A program made the position numbers and the translations under genes. Shown here piece after piece: positions 1 through 17,200 of a stretch of 64,000 nucleotides of DNA. The notes beneath the pieces were generated by a model that made no database searches, was not told the DNA's origin, and saw only the letters and a list, made by a program, of their open reading frames with translations. Numbering within the stretch: the first letter of the stretch is position 1; each line of letters opens with the position of its first letter. Source of the stretch: Deuterostichococcus epilithicus (taxonomy: Eukaryota; Chlorophyta; Trebouxiophyceae; Prasiolales; Stichococcaceae); NCBI GenBank assembly GCA_033439295.1, contig JAVTLE010000010.1, positions 1,922,001 to 1,986,000 of the forward strand. Reading direction: 5' to 3'.

Positions 1-289
1 GAGACTCCCCTGCTGGCTGCACCCTGCGCCTGGCACCTTCTCCGTTGATCGTGGGTGTCCACTCAATCGCGCAGCAGGACCCGGACCCTGGGACCGAGCC
101 TTGCAGCCAGTCTCGCGCGCTGGTTACATCTGCCCCGCACAGCATCCTGACAGGGCTGTGGGATGCACCGCAAGTGGTCCTCGCAGCCTTCCTGTGCGCT
201 CCGCCCTTGGCTCTGTCTCATACCTGGTTTGTACAGCAGACAGGCAACGCATCTGCCAAGGCTGATCATCCCCGCCCCGTCCCGCGCAG
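1..289 (+). other. upstream intron sequence of the H+-ATPase gene
   Basis: I see no exon with convincing H+-ATPase similarity here. The stretch ends in a pyrimidine-rich acceptor (cgcag at 285-289) directly before the first recognisable exon, so at least its 3' end is intronic. The missing catalytic-aspartate part of the pump must lie to the left of the window. Confidence 0.5.
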
Positions 290-5256
<4,967 letters not shown>

Positions 5257-6416
5257 CTGCGGCACAGCGAGCGATTGCGAGGCACCACAGCGGAAGCCGC
5301 CCGCGCCACTGGCACCGGCGACAAGCCGCGGCCTGCGCCGGGAGGGCATCCGCCCGTCAGTTGTTGCGGCGCCCGGCAGCGGCGGCGCAATGGATTTGCA
5401 CCATTCTTTCCCTTAGCACTGAGCGGGTGCAAACCATCGGAGATGACAACTGTTCGCCCACTGTTCGCCAGCGTGTTTTGTGTGCAGCATTGGGTTCGCT
5501 GCAGACTTTTGATGGGTGTCACACTTACGGGCTGCTCCAGCTGCCCGTCCGTGCCCCCTGCCGCTGCCCTGGCGGGGTGCTCAAACGGTAGCTGGGGCTC
5601 CCCAGCCTTTCCTGCAATGACCTTTCATGCACAGTCCCGCTGCCCTGTAGGTACCTTGCCTCTGGAACAGCAATCGTGTCGAGCACTCTGAACAACCGGT
5701 GTGCTGTGCAGCCTCCGTTTTGGTTCGCCGCCACCGCTGTGCTTTCACTGGGCGCTGATGAAAGGAACTCGAATACGAGTCTCAGGTGTTGAAACTATTG
5801 TGGTACGCATAGTAAGCGCAAGACAAAAAAAGGTATCGCGGTAGCTCCTTAACACCGCGCCAGCTGCCAGCTGCTGTCCACGAACTCCCCTGGCCAGCTG
5901 TGCTGACCAATGATCTGTCAGCAAGTCCAAGCGTCACTGCCAGCGTGGTGCAGAAGTGCAATGCTGTTTCTTCCCACTCTTGTCCCCGCACGATATTGCC
6001 TTGTGAAGCCCTTCTAGCTAGTCGCTGCAGCATCGGCATCACTGTTGTACGCAGCCACCATCGAGCGTTGACATCCTGAGATTGACTACAGATCTTGTCT
6101 TCCTAGACCACTTTCAGAAGTGAATTGGATGTCATCTGGCATTTTCTTCTTGATGTGATACTCAAGCGCTTTGGCATCGACAAGCGAGATCGTGTGACGC
6201 GTATCTGCCGAGGCGCGCCAGGCCATGGCGTTCACCAATTTGCCAGCAGGTTCGACGGCTGCCGATTGAGCACGTCTTGAAATTGCATCACAGTTCGCAT
6301 CAACCCCCATTCTGTGCATCCGGTCTCGGCATACTGCACAGCGACCGTACATGCCGACCTCGCGGCGGGGTGCCGGAGCCAATTGCACAACTGACCGCTG
6401 TGGCACCCACGTGCAG
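5257..6416 (+). other. intergenic: H+-ATPase 3' end and phospholipase 5' region
   Basis: I find no supported coding exon. The right part should contain the unresolved first exon of the phospholipase gene. One candidate is a short ATG exon at 6225-6249, whose phase fits the 6417 exon but which does not look like a signal peptide. Confidence 0.4.
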
Positions 6417-9400
6417 GCCTCCAGTCGTGGCTGACATTCGGCCTGACGTTGTACTCGACGCTGCAGCCCAACGCGGATGGGACCCTGGGCTCCTCTGCTG
6501 CGCCTCCGCCATCCAACAACACGCTGCGCTACAACCAGATACAGGTCAGGCGCACGCTTGCGGGCTGCTGCTTCAGGTCAGCTGGGGAGCCGCTGTGCAG
6601 GTGCATGGTCCGAGGCGGGTAAAATGGTCCGAGGCGGGTATGAGCGACCTATCGGTGCGAGCACGGCGGCACTGCGGCGTGCCTGGCGTCTGGGATGTGG
6701 CCGGCGCTGCGCCATCAGATCCAATGTGCATGGCCCTCCCACACATCTGTACGGCAGAGGCACGGGTTGTCACGCGATTGCCGCTGAACAGTAAGGATGT
6801 TGGGATGAGCCAGCAACCACTGGGGAGCCGCAGGCCATCGGCACACACAACAGCTACCACGTGACGCCGGACGACGCCATCCTGACCTTCCTGACGCGGG
6901 GTTCTACCCAGGCGCTGCTGGGCAGCGCGGCGTCGGAGCAGATTCCGTCGGCATGGGAGGCGACGCAGGCGGTGCTGTCCCGGCAAATACGCAACTACGG
7001 TGAGCTGCGTCGCTCGGCGCCTGTGAGCCAGCTGGGCTGAAACACTACGTGCCGCCAGCGCCTGGTCAGCTCGTGCGCTACTGTGGACGCCCTACCGGCC
7101 GGCAGGCCCGTGTCGGCACCCCTCCTGGGTCTGCCCGGCGCAGGAGGGGACGCGGGGCGCCGCGCCAGCAGAGGGCAACCCGGCAGCCGGTCTGCAGAAA
7201 GAGCAGCTGGGCACGCTTGAGCGCCTCCAGCCTCCCCGACCTCAATTGCTTTGTTCCTCCATCACCGACTCCATGCAGCTGTGAGCCTTGCAACCTTTGC
7301 ACGGAGTTTGAGCCTTTGGACTCCCCCGCCAGGCATCGGCAGCCGGAGCTGGGAGTGCCTCCTCGAAACAAGGGCGGCTGCAGCTGTGACAGCCGCTCCT
7401 GACAACACGTTCCGCAGGCATACGGCAGGTGGAGCTGGATGTGTACCCAGACCCGGAGGGCGGCCTGTTTGCCGGCGCCGCAGCGCGCAAGCTGGCGGGT
7501 GAAAACGGCTTCCTGGACATCCCCGCCCTGCACCAGCCCGGCTGGAAGGTGGTCGCTTTTATGCTGATACCTGTTCCCTGCTAATTCCTTGTAAAGGTTG
7601 GGACGTCCACGCCCTCTACCTCGGCAACACGTCTTGTGATGACAAGTTCCTTCACCAAAAGTGATGCGACAGTGGCTGCCCTGTGCCCGCGCAGGTGCTA
7701 CACGTGCCGGACATCGACTTCAACACCACCTGCTGGACCTTTGTGGAGGGCCTGCGCTCGATCAAAAGCTACAGCGATGCGAACCCGTACCACGAGCCGA
7801 TCGCGATCTACATAGAGTTCAAAACGGACGACCTGGCGGACTATATCGGGCCCATCGGCACGCAGCTGGGGCCCATCATCCTGAACGCCACCTCCACGCC
7901 CGGCCCGGACACGTGCGCATTTCGAGGCGGCTGCAGCACCAGCCTTTCCCGGGTGGCTCCTTGTGGCGGCGCCTGTTCAGTGACACGGCAGCCCGTGCGG
8001 CAGCCCGGCTGTGCGGCGGGCTGCGCAGCGCGGCAGGTTCCATGAACGCGTCTGGACCCATTGCACATGGCTTGCGAATCGAACATGGCTTCTCGGCTTC
8101 CAGGACGTTGGCAGCCGCGCTCGGATGATCTTGCCGGATGGCACTTGCGGAACAGGCCATGTGGCAACCCTGCTGCCGCCATGTCCCTTGCAGCTTCGTG
8201 ACGGTGCGCAACATCACGGCGTCAGACGTGCTGGACCTGCACGAGGAGATACTGTCGGTGTTTGACGGCAGCGACATCGTCACGCCCGACCAGCTGCGGG
8301 GCAATGCCACCTCGCTCAAGGCGGCGCTGCTCGGCGACGGCGGCAGGTGCGGAAAGATTGCGGGGGAGCGAGTCATTGTCACTGCTGCATCCGGGCACGG
8401 CACCCCTTCGTCGCTGGCGCAGCTGCTGGTCGCCGAAGGCACCTGAACATGCTGGGGTGGGGACAGAGTGGTGGACTAGTTTTGCGCCATCATCGCCTTG
8501 ACCTACGCGTTGAGGCAAGGCTGTGTTGCGCTATGGCATGAGCCGTGGCGGTACTCATCAACATCATCTCTGTCCGCGCAGCGGCTGGCCGGCAGTCGAC
8601 GACATGCGCGGCAAGGTCCTGTTCGTGGCCATCAACACCTTCACGCGGCGCTACCTGGCGCAGTTCCCGGGGCTGCGCGGCGCTGTGCTGTTTGTCTCCG
8701 ACATCACGCCCACCACCGACGACGTGGTGTTCCTGGAGCCGGCGAACGAGAACTACGATGCAGCGCAGGCGCGCTGGGTGGGGTAGTAGGCCTGGACTTG
8801 ACCTGGACTGTGCCTCCTGTTCGAAGGGTGGTCGAGACCTGGAGGCAGAGCCTCTTTTAGTTCAGCCGGCAGCCCCAGGCTGCCGCGCTCGGCCCCGTGC
8901 ACCCTTTTGCGGGTGTGCATGTAGACGCTGGCGGCAGGGAGCGCCGTGCAGGCTTCCCCGCCGGCTGCGCTGCCTCTCCCGGTGGCGGGTGGCACGATCT
9001 CATCTCGGGACGCGGAGTCAGTATCGAGCGCGCTGCTGCCGGCTGCAGGTGACAGCCGCCGCGACGAGGGTGAAAACATATGCGCAGCAGGGGTACATGG
9101 TCCGTGTGCGCAGCGATTACGACACATTGGAGGCGCGGGCCAACGACACGGCGCGGGTCCGCACGCTTGCGGCCGCCGGCGCGCACTTCATCTCCACCGA
9201 CTTCCCATCGCCGCCCACCTACTTCAACAGCAGCTACGANGTGCGGGGACACCAGGAGGGGGAGGGGGGGGGAGGACATTCCTTGACGGCTGTGCAAATG
9301 GGCGGACGGCGGACCATCTGTGCAGCTGCAAGCGGCAGCCGCTAAGTCCCAACAGGTCCTTTGTGTGGCTTGGCGACATGAATGCCAGCTGGCAACAGGC

Positions 9401-9611
9401 CCCCGACTTTTCCTGACCTCACTGTTGAGTGATTCGATATCACGTGCCACGTCACAGAGTCCAATGTCTGCCGCCGCAGGTGCGGCTGCCGACGGCGTTC
9501 GTGTGCAATCCTGTGATGACGGGCACCGGGCTGGGCGACCTCGCCGACATGTTGGGGACCACAGCCTCCAGCTCTGGGGTGCCCTCCGACGACACGCCGC
9601 AGTGCGCGTGA
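6417..9611 (+). CDS. secreted-type phosphoinositide-specific phospholipase C (PI-PLC-C1 family), N-terminus unresolved
   Basis: Predicted to cleave phosphoinositide-type lipids; assigned to the Ca2+-dependent PI-PLC-C1 family. Exons: 6417-6544, 6834-6999, 7418-7548, 7695-7912, 8194-8346, 8582-8777, 9049-9240 and 9480-9611 (TGA); phases agree at all junctions. The hallmark IGTHNSYHV opens the second exon and contains the catalytic-type His. The next exon holds the acidic block RQVELDVYPDPEGG, and later exons give LHVPDIDF, IYIEFKTDD and FISTDFPSPP, all in the order expected for the family. The signal peptide is not identified, and exon 1 is probably upstream of 6417. An N at 9240 sits at a splice junction. 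The family is known from bacteria, fungi and algae; true substrate and location are inferred. Confidence 0.85.
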
Positions 9612-10327
9612 TCCCGGCGGCGCTGCACCGATGGCCGCGTGTCAGGTTCAGGCTTGGCCTGGCGGGCCAACGCAACTAGGAGAGGGAGGGCGGGTGGGTG
9701 GGGCGCTGACTACCCTGACCACTGCCACACAGGTCAACATCGGATAGCCAGCTTGCATTGGTCAAACCCTGTCTCGCAGCCAGCTAGACATGGCTCAGCT
9801 GCACAGTGACTCACGGAACCCGCCCGCAGGGGCAAAACTTGGAGCGCTTTGATTCTGAAGTAGATTGTGGGGTGTACTGTTGCCTTTTTCGCATGTTGAT
9901 CACAACATTTACCGCCATCGTCACAAAATCACAGCATACTAGAATCCCAACCGATATACTGGCTGGTGGCATACAGCACGAAGGGGGCCGCAAACGCCCC
10001 CAGCAGCAACTACAGATTTCCTAATGCCTTATCATACTCATATGCGATGTGAAAGGCCAGACAGGCCCCGCTGCCTGCAGAAGGCCCTGGTCTCAGGGCG
10101 CAGCGAAGAGAGAAGAGCGCCCTGCCGTGTTCTGCTGGCCAAGCAAAGCATCAAACAATACAACAACTTGTGCAACATCCTGCCAAGCACCCCACCGACT
10201 GGTATGTGTCGGTGTGCATCTCCTGCTGCTTGCGGCCTGACAAGCCCCAAGCTCATCTGCCAGTCACCCTGCAGAGTCGCTGGCAACCCTCCCTGGAGCC
10301 GTCAACCCCGTTTCCAGTCGCCCACTT
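9612..10327 (+). other. convergent intergenic region (phospholipase / ZIP 3' ends)
   Basis: Two genes end towards each other here. I see no coding exon, RNA gene or repeat in it. Confidence 0.5.
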
Positions 10328-13166
10328 TCAGGCCCACTTGCCGATCAGGTCCTGCAGACCGGCACCCAGGAACAGCATACCCATGCCTGTTAGCGTGAGC
10401 AGCGCGCTCCGGGGCTTCGCCGCGCGCGGCGGGCCATCGTGCGAGTGCCCTCCGTGACCTGTCCAGCCACATATGCCATGCTTCAGCGTCTTGGAGGCGT
10501 GAGCGATGCGGCAAACGGCGCCGTGTGCAGCGTGCGGTNGGGGCACCCGAGGCANGGCTATGAGGGGTTCCTCCCTGTCTGCATGCTGTAAGCACAACCC
10601 TCAGCAGCGCACCGTAGAATGCCGGGATGAGGAGATCAACCAGCGCGTTCTGTAAGACGCGGAAATGGGATAAAAAGCTAGGATATCTTTACATCAAGTT
10701 CGCAGACGAGCATGACGTCGTCACGATGGACACTGACACGTGACGTGCAGGAGGACGGTGCCGCACAGACACATGCGGCCGCCAGGGGTGCCTGGGGAAA
10801 GGGTTTAGGGGGAGGGTCCTCACATATATCAGGATGCCGCCCGCGATGGAGTTCAGGGTGCCCTGAAAGATATGTGTTTGGTTTGAATCGTCAAGCCGCT
10901 TTGAGCAATTTGTAGCCCCAGGTAGTAGCTGAACTCATTTCAAGTATGTATTTACCTGCGTGCCGAGCGCCGCCTTGGAGCCATCGTGGTAGCTGTTGCC
11001 CACGCCCAGGCCGATGGCTGCAGCAACACCATGAAGGACTTTCCGTCCTGATAGCCAGGCTGCGATGGCTCCACTGATGACCGCAGCAATGGCTGGTCAC
11101 ATGACGGCCAAACAGGTGCCTTCCGTGTAAGCATGTGCACATCCTGTTCAGGAGCACGACGCAGTTTAAGGGCAGCTGTGTTTTGCTCTGCTCTGCTCAC
11201 CAATGCCAATGGGCGTGACGATGACGTACGCAAAGCCCAACAGCAGGTACTTTGTCAGGGAGTAGCCAGCATCGATGAAGGTGCACCCCTGCGCATCGAT
11301 TGCAGATGTACTGATTGCTTGGCTGCGACGTGCAGCGGCGGCTGTCACCTGGCATCATTGTGCTGCTCAGCCGTGTCTGCTGGGCTAGCTGTTCGATGCT
11401 GATGCAGGGACCGAAGACAGGGCCAGCGGACAGGATAGACACAGCAACCATGCGTCAACTGTGTGTCGAAGCTCACCAGCGAGATACCCTCGATGCCCTG
11501 GTGGAAGCCCTGTAGGATCAGGGCTCAAAACATAAGGGATGGGATCACACACCATGGAGGGGCCCACCAAATTGAGACTGAATTTGGCCACACGCACGAT
11601 GGTGCCACAGCAGGTATTGCGTCAGCACCGGCAGCGGAAGTCTCGACAGTCGCCGGCCTCACCAGCGCAATCGTCAGCGCCCTGATGGTCGCCAGGTCGG
11701 TCGAAGCGCCATATGCCAAGCCCACGAAGATGCTGAGACAGGAGCAAACAACTTATGTCAGGTGCGGACACATCATGAGGAGCATAGAGACATGGCCCGC
11801 CTGCGCTACGCGCCTGCCATGTGACGTTAGCACTCGTAGGCGCGCAAGTTTTCGCAGAGCACAAACTGTTCGTCCGCCCATGCAGTCTGTCTGCTCATGC
11901 TGGACCGGCAGCCGATCGTTTTCAACATACACCTGTGCAGGATGACGCCGGCTTCCAGGGTGTAGGACGTGACGGTGGCGTCGAGGCGGCGCCTGGCAGC
12001 GAGCTTCTCGGCGGCGATGGAGTCGGGCTGCTCCTCGATGTCGCCATTCGCTTCGTATGCGAGCTGCGAGTCCAGGGAAAGCATGATGCCTCGTTTCAGA
12101 TGAGGTGTTGTGAGTTTTGAGAGCATCTCACTCATCAGCGCCCAATGAAGTGTGCGGCGTGCACCACAATCGATGCCTGTGACAGTCTGTTTGGGCAGCA
12201 CAGTCGATCATTATTGTCTCTGCAGCTGTGCTCAGTAACATGTCGCGAGACCATGTGGAACACGCCTGAGATGGCGTCGGTGCCGCGCCATAGCGGGCCC
12301 ACAGCAGGTGGCTGATGCCATATTCCGCGCAGAAGGTGAGCAGTGCCGCATAGCCCGCGATTGCCATCGCCCAGGGATACTCAGTCGACAGACCCAGGCA
12401 GGGGCTTTGCAGGTCGCCGAGGGCGTCGGCGAGTACCTGCAGAGTTTGGAAACAGCATGAGCTCACCGTGCAGCGGGCGGCTCGTCGCCGGCCCGAGGCA
12501 GCGGTGCGCAAAATTTGCAAACTGGCACCACACCACAGCATGCATGCGGAGGTGAGCAGGGAAGGTTCAGCTCAGCACAGGGAAACCCTTCTCGGGCACG
12601 CGACTCACATGGACGAGGGCTGTGGCCAGGATGACGCCTGCAGGGCACAGGTAGTGGTGCCATGATGTGCATCAGTACAATTTCTCCGCACCGTAAGGTA
12701 TCGCGAGCAATTGTGGCTTGCAAGCTGTGCAGTGTATGCATGTATACACATATGTCTACAGAAGTCATCACAGGCATGCACTTCGATGCAGTGGTCCACA
12801 CTCACCGGCACCAAAGGCGCGCGCAAGGAACAGGGCAGACTCAAATCGCCGGCCAATGAGCGGGATTGCAACGCCGAGTGACGTCACGAACAATATAATG
12901 AATAAACCGCCCACTCGCAGGCCCAGATACTGCGACTGCAGGCAGAAAGCAGCAGGGCTCGCTGAGCATCCGCGTGTGTGCGGCATCAGGGGCAGAATTT
13001 CCATGAATGATCATGGCAGGCATCATGCGTGCCGCCGCATTAGGTCGCACATTTCACAGCGCACATTAGCCCGATCTGGCGTTACCTGGTCATCATCTGG
13101 TTGGGCGCACTCGTCCTCACCGGTCTGCATGAGGCGTCGAGCAGCCCATGCCAGCGTATCCGCCAT
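10328..13166 (-). CDS. ZIP-family zinc/iron transporter
   Basis: A membrane transporter moving Zn2+ or other divalent metals into the cytoplasm. Twelve exons in transcript order: 13166-13086, 12935-12806, 12637-12609, 12436-12266, 12063-11933, 11732-11663, 11509-11477, 11288-11201, 11017-10956, 10862-10824, 10649-10599 and 10489-10328; they sum to a closed 348-residue frame. Family landmarks appear in order: AFGAGVILATALVH (TM2), LQSPCL, LEAGVILHSIFVGLAYG (TM4 with the metal-binding His), GFHQGIEGISL (TM5, HxxxE), TPIGIAIG (TM6), and a C-terminal TM ending GAGLQDLIGKWA. A short His-rich stretch (HGGHSHDG) lies near the C-terminus. The usual His-rich loop after TM3 is short and acidic. The 12436-12266 exon appears to use a GC donor. 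Start chosen at the ATG giving a short acidic N-terminus. The metal is not deducible. Confidence 0.92.
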
Positions 13167-14240
13167 GTCCACACTCGAGTCGGATCAATAGGTGACCCCC
13201 TGCAGAGAATGTTACTGAAGACCTGCCGTCAGGGCGGGCATTGCACCAGAAACGTGCGGGCATAGACTGATTGCGACCCCGACATTGCTCATGTCGGGGT
13301 TACTCTTGATATATTGAAAGCTACCTGCTAGCCTTCTGCAGCGTTCCTACGCTGCAACGCATCGGGGCGACGGCACTTCAGTCCGTGCGATCATGTGCAA
13401 GACCCAGACCCGGTCCGCATCGCGGGACGACATTGCCCCGCATGTCGTCGCTGAAGTCAAGCGGTGTAAGTCATACACAGGCGCCCCGCTTGCAATTTGT
13501 TGCTGTGCCGGCAGCTTTTTGAAAGAAGGAGCTTTCCGATCAGTGGCGCACGGCCGAGGCGCCAGGCACCCGTACTGGGGCCGGAGGGAGCGAGGTGCAG
13601 CACAAGCACAAGATGTCACAACCCCGTCAGAACATGCTCGGGTCAGCCTAGAAAGCGAGCCCTAAGTTTGAACTGCTCTATGCGTTGCTTGCGGCCGCGA
13701 GTCACCTGCGTTCGTCGCGCGCCGGGCCGTCGGGCTTGTTTTGCGGGCAGTTGTGGGGCCCCGATCCCAAAGGCGGCTGGGGATTGCAGGTCGCCAAACC
13801 CTGTTTGGCAGGGTTTTCCATCTGAGCGAGGACTCAAGACGTAACCCGCTGCTCCGACAATTCGGGTCAAAGTCAGTAAGCTGGATGAACATTGCAAGGC
13901 AAGTTGAGAAGCTCGGTCGTTGATCATCGGAGCGCTTGTGAGATTGGGCTGGTCACGCGCATCGCAAGACCCACGGGGGCGTAAGACACGCAGGTCCCAT
14001 ATTGTGTTTGGGTTCAAATTCGAGGCACGGTCCGGACGTGCGAAGAGGTCTGAATCGTCTGTTTCCACGGCTCTGGTAGCCAGCACGATCAGCCGGGCGC
14101 TTGTCGCCCGGCAAGCCGGCCCTGCTTCGCGTGCTTTGCTCAAGGCATCGAGCCTGTTTCGCCCAAGAGCTTGCCACCCAACGCAGCGAGCGTTTCCTCA
14201 GGCTTTTGCTACCGGCAGGATCTCGTCAGGCTGTGCCCCG
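13167..14240 (+). other. divergent promoter region between ZIP and DNA ligase I
   Basis: About 1.07 kb separates two divergently transcribed start codons. I see no supported exon. The region must carry both promoters, but I can name no specific element. Confidence 0.5.
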
Positions 14241-17200
14241 ATGTCGAGTACGGGGCCGAAGCAGCGCGGCATCGCCTCATTCTTCGGCAAGCCGGCTGGC
14301 GCAAAGCCTACGGCAGCTGCTGGCGCCAGCACCCCAGTCAGCAGCAATGGCGTGGCGAATCTGCCTGCAAAGCCCAGCTCAGCTGGCCAAGCGCCGACAG
14401 CGCAGCCTAGCCCAGCACGGCAGAAGGTGCCATGCATGGCACCTGCGAATGCACATAGGCGCATCGCACACCCATGCTTCTGGGCGCCGTGGTCACCAGA
14501 CCAAACAGCACTTCGATACGCGCAGGGTGCAAGCAAATCGCCCAACGCAGGTCTGAGGCGGCTGAAGAAGGTGGAAGATGCCGCTGAGCTCGCAACTGCT
14601 GGCGTCAAGCGGAAACAAAACGAGGCGGCAGCCGTCCCCAACGAGCTGGAGGACGATCTTTCAGAGGCTGCGTCTGCGCCTCAGGCATGTTAGTAGCAAC
14701 GGCCTTGAAGGCTGTCATGCATGCCATGAGCTTGGAGTGCGATTTCTGAAAGGCAAAAGCGAGTCGAAAACAATGCTGCTGAACAGGAAGACGCTGACGG
14801 CGCAGTGGCAGCCTCCTCAGCTGCTGAAGACTCTCCTGCAGGTGGAAAACATGCAGTCGCATCCTGCATTGCATCGTTTATCGAAGCACTCGCTGCTGCG
14901 CAGTCTATGCACGGCCAGAGATGGCTGACGAGGAAATGCAGCCTGCCCTCTGTTGGGGCAGTGCATCAGCACTGCCCCACCCGCCTCGACTGATCATGCA
15001 GGCTCCCCTGCAGCGTTGCCAGCGAAGGCCAGCCCCAAGCGGCGGAGGCGAGCCAGTCCTGCCGCCGCAGCAGCCGTGGCCGCGCCAGCCAGCAGTGACG
15101 ACCCCGCGGACGCGGCTGGCGACGGCACGCCGGCCGCCTCCGATGCCTCCGACGCCTCAGAGCCGGAGGATGAGCCGGCAGCGGCCAGCGGCGGCAGGAA
15201 GAAGGCCAAAAAGCCTGCGAAGAAGGCGGTGCTGAAGAACACCGGTCTGGAGAAGAAGGTGAGTCCTTTCTGTCTTCGGTGTCATCAAGTCCTTCTGTGT
15301 TCGATTCTCCTGACAACGTGTGCAGTGCAGTGCACACCAGCAGTCGCATGTGCTGCCGCATCGGCTGCCGGGCGGCGGTGTCCTGGAATGGTGCATGTTC
15401 TCGCACCATGTGACCAGAACGCACATCAGTGGCGCATGGACGGATTTTCGTGCATGATCCCATGCAAGACTGATAAGCCGCCACGCAGGTGGAGGGCGTC
15501 GGGCACGGCTCCATAGCGGCCGCCGCCAAGCACGAAACCATCGACGTCAAGAGCCTCATCACATGGGCGCCGGGTGCCCCTGTGCCGTTCTCTTTTCTCG
15601 CCAAGGTGCGCTGCCCAGATTAAGCGGCGCGTCGACGATCGTGCTGTCAGGGCATCGTCGTGCGGCAGGTATCTGATGCATGTCTGGAGCACCGTCTTGT
15701 TCCCGGGCCCTTGCCCAGCACACACAACGAACCCCTGTTCGTCCGACCTATCACAGCAACTCATATCAAGTTGCATGTGTGGTGATGCCATGGTCTGCAT
15801 CATGCCAGGGCTTGCGCATGGGGTTACCTCGCGGATGGAGTCCAATCCGAAGACGAATTTTCAACCCCATGTCTCAACTCGCGAGCGCAGACGTGGGAGG
15901 AGATTGCGGACGAGTCCAAGCGCCTGGCGATCGCGCAGCTGCTGACCAACACGCTGCGCGCCATCTTCGCCAGCGCCCCCGGCGACCTGCTGCCGGCGCT
16001 GTACCTGTGCACCGGCCGCGTGGCGCCCAGCCATGAGGGCATCGAGCTCGGCGTCGGCGACTCCATCCTCATCAAGGTGACTGGTCCCCAGCCCGCAGCG
16101 CCAGCGCACCAACCGTCACGTCCGGAGGCCCCGGCACGGAGACCCTGGCATTGAGCATCTCACGTCAGAGTGTCTGCATCGCTGCTGGACTGCAGCCGTC
16201 CTCCAGTCAGCCAGCACCCGGCGATCAGCACTGGGAGTCGTCATCACAGCGCAGCCGACAGAAGCCCGCACCGTTTGCTGCCAGGCGCTGGCGGACGCGA
16301 CGGGGCGCAGCGCCAAGGAGATACAGAAGGAGTACGACCAGGAGGGGGACCTGGGCACGGTGGCCGCCGCGGCGCGCGGCAAGCAGAAACCCATGTTCAA
16401 GCCGCCGCCGCTCACCGTCGCTGGGGTGCGCGCGTCAGGCCTGCGCCTTGGCTGCGCAGACACCGCGGACGGTCGGGACCCCAGAAAATGGATGTCCATG
16501 CGTCAGTCGTTCGGCAATCCTTTCAGCCCGCTCGGCGGTCTCATTGCATGGACCTGAGCATGCCGTCCCAAGCGTATTCCGAGCACCTGCTGACTGCCGG
16601 GGGCAGACGCCGGCGCTCAGCCGCAGCCACCCTGCAGCCAGGACCAGGTGCGCCCGGTGACGCTATCCCCAAAAACCGCAGTGCAGCTGGCGGTTGTCGG
16701 CTTCAACGCAGCGTCCGACCTCGTGTCTGGCGCGGCCGCAGGTGCACAAGGTGTTTCTGGACATCGCGCGCACTGAGGGCAACAAGAGCCAGGACAAGAA
16801 GAAGGCGCTCATCAACAAGCTGCTGGTGGCAGCGGGGCAGAACGAGGCCGGCTACATCATGCGCTGCCTGCAGGTGCCGTGCCTGCGTCCAGCTCACTGC
16901 AGGACGCCAGCGAAAACTATTGCGACGCCTGGTGTCAGGCAGGACAGCTTTGGCTTTGCTGGGCGAGCCAAGCCGTTGTTGGCCCTGCAGAGCATGCTGT
17001 GGTCACAGGATCTCCGCTGACGCAGTTGCAGCACTCACTCAACATCTCTGCAAGGCAAGCTGCGCATTGGGTTGACGGAGCGGATCGTGCTGTCACCAAG
17101 CCACCGCCTGTGCACCCAGAGCCCCGTCACCTGCGTGCACCGCAGGGCAAGCTGCGCATCGGGCTGGCCGAGCAGACGGTGCTGCTGTCCCTCGGCCAGT

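Noticed and set aside
6604-6642. Tandem 19-bp repeat (atggtccgaggcgggta twice) in a phospholipase intron
   Set aside because: A simple short duplication with no exon similarity; not counted as an exon echo.
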